A DNA stretch of 64,000 bases from Streptomyces sp. NBC_01476 (GCF_036227265.1 NZ_CP109446.1:5028001-5092000), one strand, 5' to 3'. Positions 18,715 through 28,261 are shown, numbered from the stretch's first letter. Numbers and translations: made by a program. Notes: generated by a model from the letters alone, not told the origin.

Positions 18715-19932
18715 ATGCCTGAGAAGACGTGGGAGAAGGCCGGCCTGGTCGGCGCCGCCATCGGTGTGGTCGCCGCGGGCGCCGCCGCAGGAGTCGCGAT
18801 CGAACGGGCCACCGTGGGCCGCGGCACCCGCCGCCGGGCCCGGCTCGCCCTCGACGCGGCCGGCCCGTACGGCACCCTGCGCGGCACCCCCGGCACGGTG
18901 ATCGCCGAGGACGGCACCGAGCTGTACTACGAGACCGAGGAGGCCGACCCCCCGCCGCCGGCCCCCGAGCCGCCCGCCCGGCGCGGCCGTGGCTGGCTGC
19001 GGCGGCAGCCGGCGGGCAAGGACAGGCCGAAGCCGCCGGGGCCGCCGGTCACGGTGGTCTTCTCGCACGGCTACTGCCTCACCCAGGACTCCTGGCACTT
19101 CCAGCGCGCGGCCCTGCGCGGCGCGGTGCGGGCCGTCTACTGGGACCAGCGCAGCCACGGCCGCAGCGAACGCGGCCGCGACCAGACCTCCGGCAAGACC
19201 GCCACCATCGACCAGCTCGGCCGGGACCTCAAGGCGGTGCTCGACGCTGCCGTGCCCGAGGGCCCGGTGGTCCTGGTCGGGCACTCCATGGGCGGCATGA
19301 CGGTGATGGCCTTCGCCGACCAGTTCCCCGAGTACGTCAGGGAGCGGGTGGCCGGCGTCGCCTTCATCTCGACCTCCGCGGGCAAGCTGGCCGCCGTCAC
19401 GCTGGGGCTGCCGGCCGCCGGCGCGCGGGCCTTCCGCCTGCTGGCGCCGGGGGTGCTGCGGATACTCGGCAGCCAGGTGGACTTCGTGGAGCGCACCCGG
19501 CGGGCCACCGCCGACCTCTTCGCGGGCTTCATCAAGCGGTACTCGTTCGGCTCCGACGACGTCGATCCGGCGGTCGAGCGGTTCGCCGAACGGCTGATCG
19601 AGAGTACGCCGATCGATGTGGTGGCCGAGTTCTATCCGGCGTTCACCGAGCACGAGAAAGGCGCCGCGCTGGCGGTGCTCGACGGCGTGCCCGGTCTCGT
19701 ACTCGCCGGTACCAAGGACCTGCTGACGCCGAGCGCGCACAGCGCGGACATCGCCGAGAAGCTGCCGGAGGCCGAGCTGATCATCGTGGAGGGTGCCGGG
19801 CATCTGGTGCTCATGGAGCGGCCCGCCCTCGTCAACGCGGCGCTCGCGCGGCTGATCGCGGAGGCGGCGGAGAGCGTACGCGCGCCCGTTGCGCAGCGGC
19901 TTCGCGAGCTGACGACCGCGCCTGACGCGTAG
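18715..19932 (+). CDS. Membrane-anchored alpha/beta hydrolase
   Basis: 405 aa from ATG 18715. The N-terminus has a hydrophobic Ala/Gly/Val segment at about residues 8-28 (AGLVGAAIGVVAAGAAAGVA), a probable membrane anchor. A Pro-rich stretch with RRGRGWLRRQPAGKD follows at about 80-105. The hydrolase core has VVFSHGYCLTQDSWHFQ (oxyanion region), WDQRSHGRS, the nucleophile elbow LVGHSMGGMTVMA, an Asp in LVLAGTKDLLTP and a His in EGAGHLVLMERP. The catalytic triad is complete; the substrate is unknown. Its place between alr and tsaE is conserved in streptomycetes. Confidence 0.9.
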   Translation: MPEKTWEKAGLVGAAIGVVAAGAAAGVAIERATVGRGTRRRARLALDAAGPYGTLRGTPGTVIAEDGTELYYETEEADPPPPAPEPPARRGRGWLRRQPAGKDRPKPPGPPVTVVFSHGYCLTQDSWHFQRAALRGAVRAVYWDQRSHGRSERGRDQTSGKTATIDQLGRDLKAVLDAAVPEGPVVLVGHSMGGMTVMAFADQFPEYVRERVAGVAFISTSAGKLAAVTLGLPAAGARAFRLLAPGVLRILGSQVDFVERTRRATADLFAGFIKRYSFGSDDVDPAVERFAERLIESTPIDVVAEFYPAFTEHEKGAALAVLDGVPGLVLAGTKDLLTPSAHSADIAEKLPEAELIIVEGAGHLVLMERPALVNAALARLIAEAAESVRAPVAQRLRELTTAPDA

Positions 19933-19943
19933 CATTCGCCATC

Positions 19944-20531
19944 ATGGGCACACCGCACGACCCGTACGAAGCCGGCTCCGCGCCGGACGCCCCCGTCGTC
20001 CGGATCACCGTCCGGGATCCGGGGCGCATGCACGAGCTGGGGCGGCGGCTCGCCACCCTGCTGACCCCCGGCGACCTGGTCCTGCTCAGTGGTGAGCTGG
20101 GCGCGGGCAAGACCACGCTGACCCGCGGTCTGGGCGAGGGGCTGGGGGTGCGCGGCGCCGTCACCTCGCCGACCTTCGTCATCGCCCGGGTCCATCCCTC
20201 GCTCGGCGCCGGGCCGGCGCTGGTCCATGTGGACGCGTACCGGCTCAGCGGCGGCCTGGACGAGATGGAGGACCTGGACCTCGATGTGTCGCTGCCGGAG
20301 TCGGTGGTGGTCGTGGAGTGGGGTGACGGCAAGGTCGAGGACCTGTCGGACGCGCGGCTGCATGTCGTCATCGCCCGTACGGCGGGTGGGGACGAGCCGG
20401 CGCGGGGTGCGGGTGCGGAGGGTGCGGAGGGTGCTGACGACGCTGACGACGCTGACGACGTGCGTGAGGTGACGGTGACCGGCGTCGGGCCCCGCTGGGC
20501 CAAGGAGGATCTGACCGCGCTGGAGGTGTGA
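19944..20531 (+). CDS. tsaE: tRNA threonylcarbamoyladenosine biosynthesis ATPase TsaE
   Basis: 195 aa. Walker A is SGELGAGKTTLTRGLGEGLG; TSPTFVIARVH and LVHVDAYRLSG are family motifs. TsaE hydrolyses ATP in the TsaB-TsaD-TsaE complex that makes t6A at position 37 of ANN-decoding tRNAs. The C-terminal 45 residues include an acidic low-complexity run (ADDADDADD) encoded by GACGACGCT repeats at about 20437-20460; it is absent from the catalytic core. TsaB and TsaD are encoded about 1.3 and 2.5 kb downstream. Confidence 0.95.
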   Translation: MGTPHDPYEAGSAPDAPVVRITVRDPGRMHELGRRLATLLTPGDLVLLSGELGAGKTTLTRGLGEGLGVRGAVTSPTFVIARVHPSLGAGPALVHVDAYRLSGGLDEMEDLDLDVSLPESVVVVEWGDGKVEDLSDARLHVVIARTAGGDEPARGAGAEGAEGADDADDADDVREVTVTGVGPRWAKEDLTALEV

Positions 20532-20632
20532 GCCGGTTGTGGATCACCTGTGGACCAGGTGTGAGCCGACAGGCTGTCGGGAAGATGTTGCGCAGGGGCG
20601 GGCGACCGTGGTCTGCTGGGTGCGGGCACCTG

Positions 20633-20648
20633 GTTAGGGCTGCCTAAC
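20633..20648 (+). promoter_or_regulatory. Short dyad before the small ORF at 20671
   Basis: GTTAGG-GCTG-CCTAAC is a perfect 6-bp-arm inverted repeat 22 bases before the ATG. It may be an operator or part of a 5' hairpin; the binding protein is unknown. Confidence 0.4.
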
Positions 20649-20670
20649 TTCTCTCTACGAGGAGGCGCGC

Positions 20671-20859
20671 ATGTCGGCCGAGCAGTCGCACGACCAGCAC
20701 CCTGACGCCGCTGTCCGGCCGGTGGCCGGCCCGTCGGTACGGGACCTGCTCGCGGCCTGCGCAGCCGCCCGTACGGTCTCCACACCGCCGGAGAACCCCC
20801 CGGCCGCGGCCGCCCCGGACGAGCCCGCCGACCGCCGCCCCAACCGCGACGCGGCCTGA
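20671..20859 (+). CDS. Small hypothetical protein, 62 aa
   Basis: It starts 6 bases after a strong ribosome-binding site (CGAGGAGG). The product is hydrophilic: MSAEQSHDQHPDAAVRP, then VRDLLAACAAARTVSTPPEN, then an Ala/Pro-rich acidic end (PDEPADRRPNRDAA). It has no signal peptide or membrane segment and one Cys. I do not recognise a domain. The good Shine-Dalgarno site, the dyad in front and the third-position GC support a real gene. It stands alone between tsaE and a convergent secreted-protein gene. Confidence 0.6.
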   Translation: MSAEQSHDQHPDAAVRPVAGPSVRDLLAACAAARTVSTPPENPPAAAAPDEPADRRPNRDAA

Positions 20860-20995
20860 CCCCCACGCGAACGGCTGATCCCCGAGCGGAAGCCTGCCGC
20901 CCTCCCTGACCCCCGCCCCCCGGAGCGGCGCACGCCCGCGGCGAGGTTGCTTCACGGGCCCCGCCAGGGTGGCCGCCAGACGCAGGGGGGTGCGG

Positions 20996-21568
20996 CTACT
21001 TCACGACCTCCACTGTCGTGCCGATGGTCGCCTGGACCCATACCGCGTCCGCGTCCGCGCGGGTTGTCCGGACGGCGGTCGTCCGTTTGGCCGGGTCGGG
21101 GCGGTCGAGGGAGCCGTCGGCCGCCGCGCTGAAGCCGATGTTCTTGCCGTCGGTCTCGGCGAAGAGCACCACGTGCTCGACCGCCGCCCCGTCGCCGCCC
21201 CGTCCCTTTGAGCGGCGCGCGAAGACCCGGTGGCTGCCGAGCGCCGGCTCCACCGTGCCGCCCACCACCGTGAAGGTCCGCACCACCTGCTCCTCGTCGT
21301 CCACCAGCCACACCCGGTGGCGCCGGAGGCTGTAGACCACGCGCTCGCCGGAGCCGGAATGCAGCGGGAGCCCCTGCTGGGCCGGCCCGCGGGCGGCGCC
21401 GCCGGCCGGGCGGGACTTCTGGTTCGTCCTGGCCGCGACCGCGGCCGGCGACGGGGCCGTGCCCGACGCCTCCTCCGCCAGCACCCCCACCGCGATCAGC
21501 GCCGCCGCGACCAGCGCGGTGACCAGGGTGCGGGATGAGAGTTGCGCCGTCCTTGCCGTCCTCGCCAC
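20996..21568 (-). CDS. Secreted protein with a domain resembling L,D-transpeptidase (YkuD) folds
   Basis: 190 aa, GTG start at 21568 after GGAGAGGA. The N-terminus is a signal peptide or anchor (SSRTLVTALVAAALIAVGVL). After an Ala/Pro-rich linker the domain reads RVVYSLRRHRVWLVDDEEQV, VVGGTVEPALGSHRVFARRS and EHVVLFAETDGKNIGFSAA. The spacing recalls YkuD domains, but the catalytic HGxx-SHGC motif and its Cys are absent, so it is unlikely to cross-link peptidoglycan by that chemistry. Role unknown; probably acts outside the membrane. Confidence 0.7.
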   Translation of the reverse strand: MARTARTAQLSSRTLVTALVAAALIAVGVLAEEASGTAPSPAAVAARTNQKSRPAGGAARGPAQQGLPLHSGSGERVVYSLRRHRVWLVDDEEQVVRTFTVVGGTVEPALGSHRVFARRSKGRGGDGAAVEHVVLFAETDGKNIGFSAAADGSLDRPDPAKRTTAVRTTRADADAVWVQATIGTTVEVVK

Positions 21569-21709
21569 GGTGTGCGTCCTCTCCTGCGGTCTCGTCTCCC
21601 GCGGTCTCGTCGTGCGTCACGTCCTGCGTCTCGCCCGTCATGGGCTCCGCACGGGCGCCCGTCGTCCCTGCCGCTCATACGTTCGCTGCGCGCCCGGTGC
21701 CGGCATGAG

Positions 21710-21724
21710 ATACGAATTGCGTAT
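21710..21724. promoter_or_regulatory. AT-rich dyad between divergent genes
   Basis: ATACG-AATTG-CGTAT is an inverted repeat in the AT-richest part of the 230-bp divergent region between the secreted-protein gene and tsaB. It may be an operator or a -10 region. Nothing else was recognised in this gap. Confidence 0.35.
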
Positions 21725-21798
21725 TTGATCCCGTTTGACGGTAGCAGCCGTCCCGCCCGCGGCCCCGGCGCCGCGGGCGCGCGCCGTACGCTTGGCGT

Positions 21799-22464
21799 GT
21801 GCTGCTGCTTGCCTTCGACACCGCCACGCCCGCCGTCACCGCCGCCCTGCACGACGGGGAGCGGGTGCTCGCCGAGTCGACCGTCGTCGACGCGCGCCGG
21901 CACGGCGAACTCCTGGTGCCCGCCGTCGACCGCGTGCTGACCGCCGCCGGCGCGGTGATCTCGCAGGTCACCGGCGTGGTGGTGGGCGTCGGCCCGGGCC
22001 CGTACACCGGGCTGCGGGTCGGTCTGGTGACCGCCGCCGCCTTCGGTGACGCGCTCGGCGTCCCCGTGCACGGCGTCTGCACCCTGGACGGCCTGGCCTG
22101 GGCGGCCGGCGAGGCCGGACTCGACGGCCCCTTCACCGTCGCCACCGACGCCCGGCGCAAAGAGGTGTACTGGGCGCGGTACGACGGCCCCCGCCACCGG
22201 GTCACCGAACCCGCGGTGAACCGCCCGGCCGACATCGCCGACGACGTCGCGGGCCTCCCCGCGGTCGGCGCCGGCGCGCACCTGTACCCCGAGGTCTTCA
22301 CCGACCACCGCCCGGACCCGGCCCACCAGTCGGCCGGCGCGCTGGCCGCGCTCGCCGTCCACCGGCTGGCCACCGGCGAGCCGTTCGCCCCCGCCCTGCC
22401 GCTCTACCTGCGCCGCCCCGACGCCCAGGTGCCCGCGGGGTACAAGGCGGTACTGCCGCGGTGA
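21799..22464 (+). CDS. tsaB: tRNA threonylcarbamoyladenosine biosynthesis protein TsaB
   Basis: 221 aa, GTG start. MLLLAFDTATPAVTAALHDG and GVVVGVGPGPYTGLRVGLVT are the TsaB signatures; the C-terminus ends PLYLRRPDAQVP. TsaB is the inactive paralogue of TsaD that scaffolds the t6A complex. Its stop overlaps the GTG of rimI (GTGA), the standard actinobacterial arrangement tsaB-rimI-tsaD. Confidence 0.96.
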   Translation: MLLLAFDTATPAVTAALHDGERVLAESTVVDARRHGELLVPAVDRVLTAAGAVISQVTGVVVGVGPGPYTGLRVGLVTAAAFGDALGVPVHGVCTLDGLAWAAGEAGLDGPFTVATDARRKEVYWARYDGPRHRVTEPAVNRPADIADDVAGLPAVGAGAHLYPEVFTDHRPDPAHQSAGALAALAVHRLATGEPFAPALPLYLRRPDAQVPAGYKAVLPR

Positions 22465-23027
22465 CCCCGGCCGTACAGGGCGCCGCACCGGGGGCCGGCC
22501 AGGACATCGTCCTGCGGGACATGCGCTGGTGGGACCTGGACGCCGTCACCGCGCTGGAACACGACCTCTTCCCCGAGGACGCGTGGTCCCGCGGCATGTT
22601 CTGGTCCGAGCTCGCGGACGCCGGGCACCCGGCGGCGAGCCGGCGCTACGTCGTGGCCGAGCGGGCCGCGGACGGCCGGATCGTCGGCTACGCCGGGCTC
22701 GCCGCGGTGGCCGGCACCGGCGACGTGCAGACCATCGCCGCCGCCCGCGACCACTGGGGCACCGGCCTCGGCGCCCGGCTGCTCACCGAGCTGCTGCGGA
22801 CCGCGACCGCCGCCGAGTGCCACGAGGTGCTGCTGGAGGTCCGGGTCGACAACCCGCGGGCCCAGCGGCTCTACCGGCGCTTCGGCTTCGAACCCATCGG
22901 CTTCCGCAAGGGCTACTACCAGCCGGGCAATGTGGACGCCCTGGTGATGCGGCTGGCCGACCCCGCTTCCACCATGACCGCCGGCGAACCGGCCGACCCC
23001 GGAGACGTAGAAGAGATCCATGGCTGA
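22461..23027 (+). CDS. rimI: Ribosomal protein S18-alanine N-acetyltransferase
   Basis: 188 aa, GTG start coupled to the tsaB stop. A GNAT fold is visible: LRDMRWWDLDAVTALEHDLF, ADGRIVGYAGLAAVAGTGDV, VQTIAAARDHWGTGLGARLL (acetyl-CoA loop) and VDNPRAQRLYRRFGFEPIGF. RimI acetylates N-terminal Ala of S18; in actinobacteria it may act on other proteins too. Its 3' end overlaps the tsaD start by 8 bases. Confidence 0.93.
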   Translation: MTPAVQGAAPGAGQDIVLRDMRWWDLDAVTALEHDLFPEDAWSRGMFWSELADAGHPAASRRYVVAERAADGRIVGYAGLAAVAGTGDVQTIAAARDHWGTGLGARLLTELLRTATAAECHEVLLEVRVDNPRAQRLYRRFGFEPIGFRKGYYQPGNVDALVMRLADPASTMTAGEPADPGDVEEIHG

Positions 23028-24138
23028 CGAACCCCTTGTCCTGGGCATCGAGACCTCGTGCGACGAGACCGGTGTCGGCGTCGTGCGCGGGCACACCCTG
23101 CTCGCCGACGCGGTCGCCTCCAGCGTCGACGAGCACGCCCGTTACGGCGGTGTCGTGCCCGAGGTGGCCAGCCGCGCCCACCTGGAGGCGATGGTCCCCA
23201 CCATCCAGCGCGCCCTGAAGCAGGCCGGGGTGAGCGCCCGCGACCTCGACGGCATCGCGGTGACCGCGGGCCCGGGCCTTGCGGGCGCGCTGCTGGTCGG
23301 GGTGTCGGCGGCCAAGGCGTACGCGTACGCCCTCGGCAAGCCGCTCTACGGGGTGAACCACCTCGCCTCGCACATCTGCGTGGACCAGCTGGAGCACGGC
23401 GCGCTGCCCGAGCCGACGATGGCGCTGCTGGTCTCCGGCGGCCACTCGTCGCTGCTGCTGGCGCCCGACATCACCGGCGACGTACGGCCGCTCGGCGCGA
23501 CCATCGACGACGCGGCCGGCGAGGCGTTCGACAAGGTGGCCCGCGTGCTCGGGCTCGGCTTCCCCGGCGGCCCGGTGATCGACCGGTACGCCCGCGAGGG
23601 CGACCCGAAGGCCATCGCCTTCCCGCGCGGCCTGACCGGCGGCCGTGACCCGCTCTACGACTTCTCCTTCTCCGGCCTGAAGACCGCCGTCGCCCGCTGG
23701 GTCGAGGCGCGCCGCCGCGACGGGCAGGAGGTGCCGGTCGCCGATGTGGCCGCGTCCTTCCAGGAGGCGGTGGTGGACGTGCTGACCCGCAAGGCGATCA
23801 GGGCGTGCAAGGACAACGGCGTCGACCACCTGATGATCGGCGGCGGGGTGGCGGCCAACTCCCGGCTGCGGTCGCTGGCGCTGGAGCGGTGCGAGGACGC
23901 GGGCATCCGGCTGCGGGTGCCGCGGCCGGGGCTGTGCACCGACAACGGCGCGATGGTCGCGGCCCTGGGCGCCGAGATGGTGGCCCGCGGGCGGGCCGCC
24001 TCCACGCTCGACCTGCCGGCCGACTCCTCGCTGCCGGTGACCGAGGTGTCGGTGCCGGGGCACACGCACGAGGTTCACGGGTCCGTCCGATCGCACGATC
24101 ATGTGCACGAGTTGAGCAAGGACAACCTCTACGGATGA
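23020..24138 (+). CDS. tsaD: tRNA N6-adenosine threonylcarbamoyltransferase TsaD
   Basis: 372 aa. The ASKHA-fold protein starts MADEPLVLGIETSCDETGVG. The metal-binding His pair is in YGVNHLASHICVDQ, the nucleotide site includes LLVSGGHSSLLLAPDI and IGGGVAANSRLRSLALERC, and the C-terminal Asp is in PGLCTDNGAMVAALGAE. It transfers the threonylcarbamoyl group to A37. A His-rich tail (HTHEVHGSVRSHDHVHEL) extends beyond the core. Its stop overlaps the next start as ATGA. Confidence 0.97.
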   Translation: MADEPLVLGIETSCDETGVGVVRGHTLLADAVASSVDEHARYGGVVPEVASRAHLEAMVPTIQRALKQAGVSARDLDGIAVTAGPGLAGALLVGVSAAKAYAYALGKPLYGVNHLASHICVDQLEHGALPEPTMALLVSGGHSSLLLAPDITGDVRPLGATIDDAAGEAFDKVARVLGLGFPGGPVIDRYAREGDPKAIAFPRGLTGGRDPLYDFSFSGLKTAVARWVEARRRDGQEVPVADVAASFQEAVVDVLTRKAIRACKDNGVDHLMIGGGVAANSRLRSLALERCEDAGIRLRVPRPGLCTDNGAMVAALGAEMVARGRAASTLDLPADSSLPVTEVSVPGHTHEVHGSVRSHDHVHELSKDNLYG

Positions 24139-24395
24139 CCGTCACACTGATGTGGGAAGCCGCGGCCGCCGACGGATGCGGTCCTCAACTCCTCGACTGG
24201 GCACGGGAGCAGGAACTCCCCGCGGTGCCCCGGCGGCTGGAGTTCCTGGTCGCGCCCGGCGACCGGGTGCTGGTGATCAGCTGGTGGGAAGCGCCCTATG
24301 ACGCGGAGATCCCCGAACTGCCCGATCCGCCGCCGGAGTTGGTACGCCGTCAGGTGCACCGGTGGCGCTTCGTGTCGGTGTCGGTGGAGAGCTGA
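24135..24395 (+). CDS. Small conserved-type protein coupled to tsaD, 86 aa
   Basis: ATG 24135 overlaps the tsaD stop. The product reads MTVTLMWEAAAADGCGPQLL, DWAREQELPAVPRRLEFLVA, DRVLVISWWEAPYDAEIPEL and RRQVHRWRFVSVSVES. It is cytoplasmic, with no membrane segment. I recognise no named domain; the layout recalls small heme-oxygenase-like or NIPSNAP-type sheets, but that is speculation. Tight coupling to tsaD argues that it is translated. Confidence 0.75.
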   Translation: MTVTLMWEAAAADGCGPQLLDWAREQELPAVPRRLEFLVAPGDRVLVISWWEAPYDAEIPELPDPPPELVRRQVHRWRFVSVSVES

Positions 24396-24449
24396 GGTCA
24401 ACTCCCGTGCGGGGGTCAACTTTCGTGCGGGAGTCAACTCCCTTGCGCG
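24396..24449. repeat. 18-bp tandem repeat, three units
   Basis: Units GGTCAACTCCCGTGCGGG (24396-24413), GGTCAACTTTCGTGCGGG (24414-24431) and AGTCAACTCCCTTGCGCG (24432-24449) lie in exact 18-base register between two convergent genes. The third unit supplies the stop codon and last residues of the minus-strand methyltransferase. Confidence 0.85.
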
Positions 24450-25612
24450 GGGCGCCCGATGAGCATCGTGGGCGCGCCTGCCACCCGGGTCAGGAAGACG
24501 GTCGCAGCGTTCGGGCCCCGCGGTTTGACCTGGCGCCGTACCTCCTCCGGCTCCACCGCGGAGCCGCGCTTCTTCACCGTCAGATTGCCCACTTCGCGCT
24601 CCCGCAGCAGCGCCTTGAGCCGTTTCATGCCGAACGGCAGGACGTCACCGATCTCGTACGCCGTCGCCCAGGGCGTGGGGGCGAGCGCGTCGGCGGTCAC
24701 GTACGCGATGGTGGGGTCGATCAGTCCGCCGTCCAGCTGCCGTGCCACGGTGGCCACCAGATGGGCCCTGATGACCGCGCCGTCGGGCTCGTAGAGGAAG
24801 CGGCCGACCGCCCGGACCGGTGGGGCCTGCGGCGGCTCGGCGGCCCGCAGCGCGTCTCCTGAGGGCAGCAGGGTGGCCCGTACGGCGCCGGGCGCGGTGC
24901 CGAACCACAGCGCGGCCTCCTTCACGTCGCCGTGGTCCGACACCCACTCCGCCTCGGCGTCCGCCGGTACGGCCTCGTGCGGGATGCCGGGGGCCACCTT
25001 CACCGCGGCGAAGGGTGCCGTACGGGCCGCGGCGAGCGCCCAGGAGAGCGGCGGGGAGTACGCCTCGGGGTCGAAGGTCCGGCCCCGCCCGGTGCGGCGC
25101 GCCGGGTCGGCGAACACCGCGTCGTAGCCGGTGGTGTCCACCTCGGTGACGTCCGCGCACCGCACCTCGATCCGGTCGGCCAGGCCCAGTGCCTCGGCGT
25201 TGGCGCGGGCCACCGCGCAGGTCAGCGGGTCGCGGTCGACGGCCAGCACGTCGATGCCGGCCCGGGCCAGTGCGATGGCGTCGCCGCCGATGCCGCCGCA
25301 CAGGTCGGCGAGCCGGCGCACGCCGAGCCGGCGGAAGCGGGCGGCCCGGTGGGCGGCCACGCTGGTGCGGGTGGCCTGTTCGACGCCGTTCGCGGTGAAG
25401 TACATCCGGGCGGCGTCCTCGGCCCCGAACTTGGCGGCGGCGCGCTGCCGCAGCCGTGCCTGTGTCATGGCGGCGGCCACCAGGCGGGGGGCGTGCGTGC
25501 GCCGCAGCCGGGTCGCTGCCGCGAGCTCACCGGAGGGGGTGTGCCCCCGGACTGCCTCCAGCACGGTCTGCCCTTCGGGCCCGAGCAACCCGGCGAACTC
25601 CTCAACATCCAC
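24434..25612 (-). CDS. Class I SAM-dependent methyltransferase with THUMP-like C-terminal domain
   Basis: 392 aa from GTG 25612, after GGGGAG; a longer frame to 25816 would run into repeat DNA and is rejected. Motif I is LADLCGGIGGDAIALA, the acidic post-I residue is in VLAVDRDPLTCAVARANAEA, and the motif IV region is YDAVFADPARRTGRGRTF. The C-terminal part (from about 300) has FLYEPDGAVIRAHLV, DVLPFGMKRLKALLRE and GNLTVKKRGSAVEPEEVRR, typical of the THUMP-like domain in this actinobacterial family. The substrate is probably an RNA base, unproven. The neighbouring tsaD/rimI genes fit a translation-related role. Confidence 0.88.
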   Translation of the reverse strand: MDVEEFAGLLGPEGQTVLEAVRGHTPSGELAAATRLRRTHAPRLVAAAMTQARLRQRAAAKFGAEDAARMYFTANGVEQATRTSVAAHRAARFRRLGVRRLADLCGGIGGDAIALARAGIDVLAVDRDPLTCAVARANAEALGLADRIEVRCADVTEVDTTGYDAVFADPARRTGRGRTFDPEAYSPPLSWALAAARTAPFAAVKVAPGIPHEAVPADAEAEWVSDHGDVKEAALWFGTAPGAVRATLLPSGDALRAAEPPQAPPVRAVGRFLYEPDGAVIRAHLVATVARQLDGGLIDPTIAYVTADALAPTPWATAYEIGDVLPFGMKRLKALLREREVGNLTVKKRGSAVEPEEVRRQVKPRGPNAATVFLTRVAGAPTMLIGRPAQGS

Positions 25613-25639
25613 GCCCCCATTCTCCCCGCCCCCGCGGAA

Positions 25640-25860
25640 GCGCCCCGCAGGGGCGCGGTGCCGCGCTTCGTCACCGGCCGGGTGGGGCGGTTGCTGTCGT
25701 GTCCGGCCCACTGGCCGGTGGTGGGTTGCTCGCGCAGTTCCCCGCGCCCCTTCGGGGCGCCCCGAAGGGGCGCGGGGAACTGCGCGACCGGCCACGATGG
25801 CGCCGCGCTCCGTCACCGGCCGGAAGGGCTGTTGCTGTCGTATCCGGCCCGGCGCCCCGG
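25640..25860. repeat. Repeat-family block, two copies in inverted arrangement
   Basis: Two copies of the dispersed repeat are joined by an inverted junction at 25738-25780 (CGCGCAGTTCCCCGCGCCCC facing GGGGCGCGGGGAACTGCGCG). Core words are CGCTTCGTCACCGGCCG and GGTTGCTGTCGTGTCCGGCC. It lies upstream of both the methyltransferase gene and groES. No coding region is supported between 25613 and 25934. Confidence 0.8.
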
Positions 25861-25934
25861 GCCCCTGGGGGGCGGGGAAGGCCCGGCACGGGCCGTGAGA
25901 CCCGGTGCGCCCCTGCGCGGGAGACGCGCTGAGT

Positions 25935-25961
25935 CTGGCACTCCGCTTGACCGAGTGCTAA
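25935..25961. promoter_or_regulatory. CIRCE operator 1 (HrcA site) of groES-groEL
   Basis: CTGGCACTC-N9-GAGTGCTAA matches the CIRCE consensus TTAGCACTC-N9-GAGTGCTAA at all but the outermost left bases. It overlaps the -35 box of the promoter at 25947-25975, so bound HrcA would block RNA polymerase. Confidence 0.95.
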
Positions 25962-25975
25962 GAGCGTCCTAGTCT
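25947..25975 (+). promoter_or_regulatory. groES promoter
   Basis: TTGACC (25947-25952), a 17-bp spacer, and TAGTCT (25970-25975) form a good principal-sigma promoter lying between and partly inside the CIRCE operators. Confidence 0.85.
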
Positions 25976-25980
25976 CAGAC

Positions 25981-26007
25981 CTGGCACTCGGCACCGCTGA
26001 GTGCCAG
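25981..26007. promoter_or_regulatory. CIRCE operator 2 (HrcA site)
   Basis: CTGGCACTC-GGCACCGCT-GAGTGCCAG is a perfect inverted repeat with the CIRCE spacing. It lies just after the expected transcription start, 46 bp from operator 1. Confidence 0.93.
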
Positions 26008-26109
26008 CACATCAGCGACGGGCAGGTCCGGCACCCGCGACGACGGGCCTACCAGGTCGCCGACCCAGACAGACACTCCCGTGAGCCCTTTGAAGGGGGA
26101 GGTCGGATC

Positions 26110-26418
26110 GTGACGACCGCCAGCACCAAGGTTGCCATCAAGCCGCTTGAGGACCGCATTGTGGTCCAGCCGCTGGATGCCGAGCAGACCACGGCCTCCG
26201 GCCTGGTCATTCCGGACACCGCCAAGGAGAAGCCCCAGGAGGGCGTCGTCCTGGCCGTGGGTCCGGGCCGTTTCGAGGACGGCAACCGCCTGCCGCTCGA
26301 CGTCTCCGTCGGGGACGTCGTGCTCTACAGCAAGTACGGCGGCACCGAGGTGAAGTACAACGGCGAGGAGTACCTCGTCCTCTCGGCGCGCGACGTCCTC
26401 GCGATCATCGAGAAGTAA
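26110..26418 (+). CDS. groES: Co-chaperonin GroES
   Basis: 102 aa, GTG start after GGGGGAGGTCGGATC. KPLEDRIVVQPLDAEQTTAS, the mobile loop ASGLVIPDTAKEKPQEG, VLAVGPGRFEDGNRLPLDV and VLYSKYGGTEVKYNGEEYLV are canonical. It caps the GroEL folding chamber. It is repressed by HrcA through two CIRCE sites and precedes groEL by 163 bases that contain a terminator-like hairpin. Confidence 0.99.
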   Translation: MTTASTKVAIKPLEDRIVVQPLDAEQTTASGLVIPDTAKEKPQEGVVLAVGPGRFEDGNRLPLDVSVGDVVLYSKYGGTEVKYNGEEYLVLSARDVLAIIEK

Positions 26419-26448
26419 GTCTTCCGGCTCCACCGCACAGCCGCGATC

Positions 26449-26498
26449 CCGCCCCGGGTTCTCCGTGTCCATCAGGCCGGGGGCCCCGGGGCGGTTTC
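26449..26498 (+). terminator. Terminator-like hairpin between groES and groEL
   Basis: CCGCCCCGGG (26449-26458) pairs perfectly with CCCGGGGCGG (26485-26494) and is followed by TTTCGTT. It could stop part of the transcription before groEL. The next 80 bases hold a direct repeat CCTTGACGACGAC (26518-26530 and 26534-26546) whose TTGACG could be a -35 box, without a convincing -10. Confidence 0.65.
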
Positions 26499-26581
26499 GT
26501 TGGGCGACCGTGAAGGCCCTTGACGACGACCGTCCTTGACGACGACAACCGACTGACGAGTAGACGAGGTAGTTCGCAGGC

Positions 26582-28207
<1,626 letters not shown>

Positions 28208-28224
28208 CCCACCCCGCCCCACCC

Positions 28225-28261
28225 GCGGCCCGGCCCCCTCCCCCAAGGGAAGCCGGGCCGC
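28225..28261 (+). terminator. groEL terminator
   Basis: GCGGCCCGGC (28225-28234) pairs perfectly with GCCGGGCCGC (28252-28261). There is no T-run, as is common in streptomycete hairpin terminators. Confidence 0.75.

Noticed and set aside
20633..20648. Iron box (DmdR/IdeR site) before the 62-aa gene
   Set aside because: The TTAGG and CCTAA halves are only four bases apart, but the DmdR consensus has nine between them.
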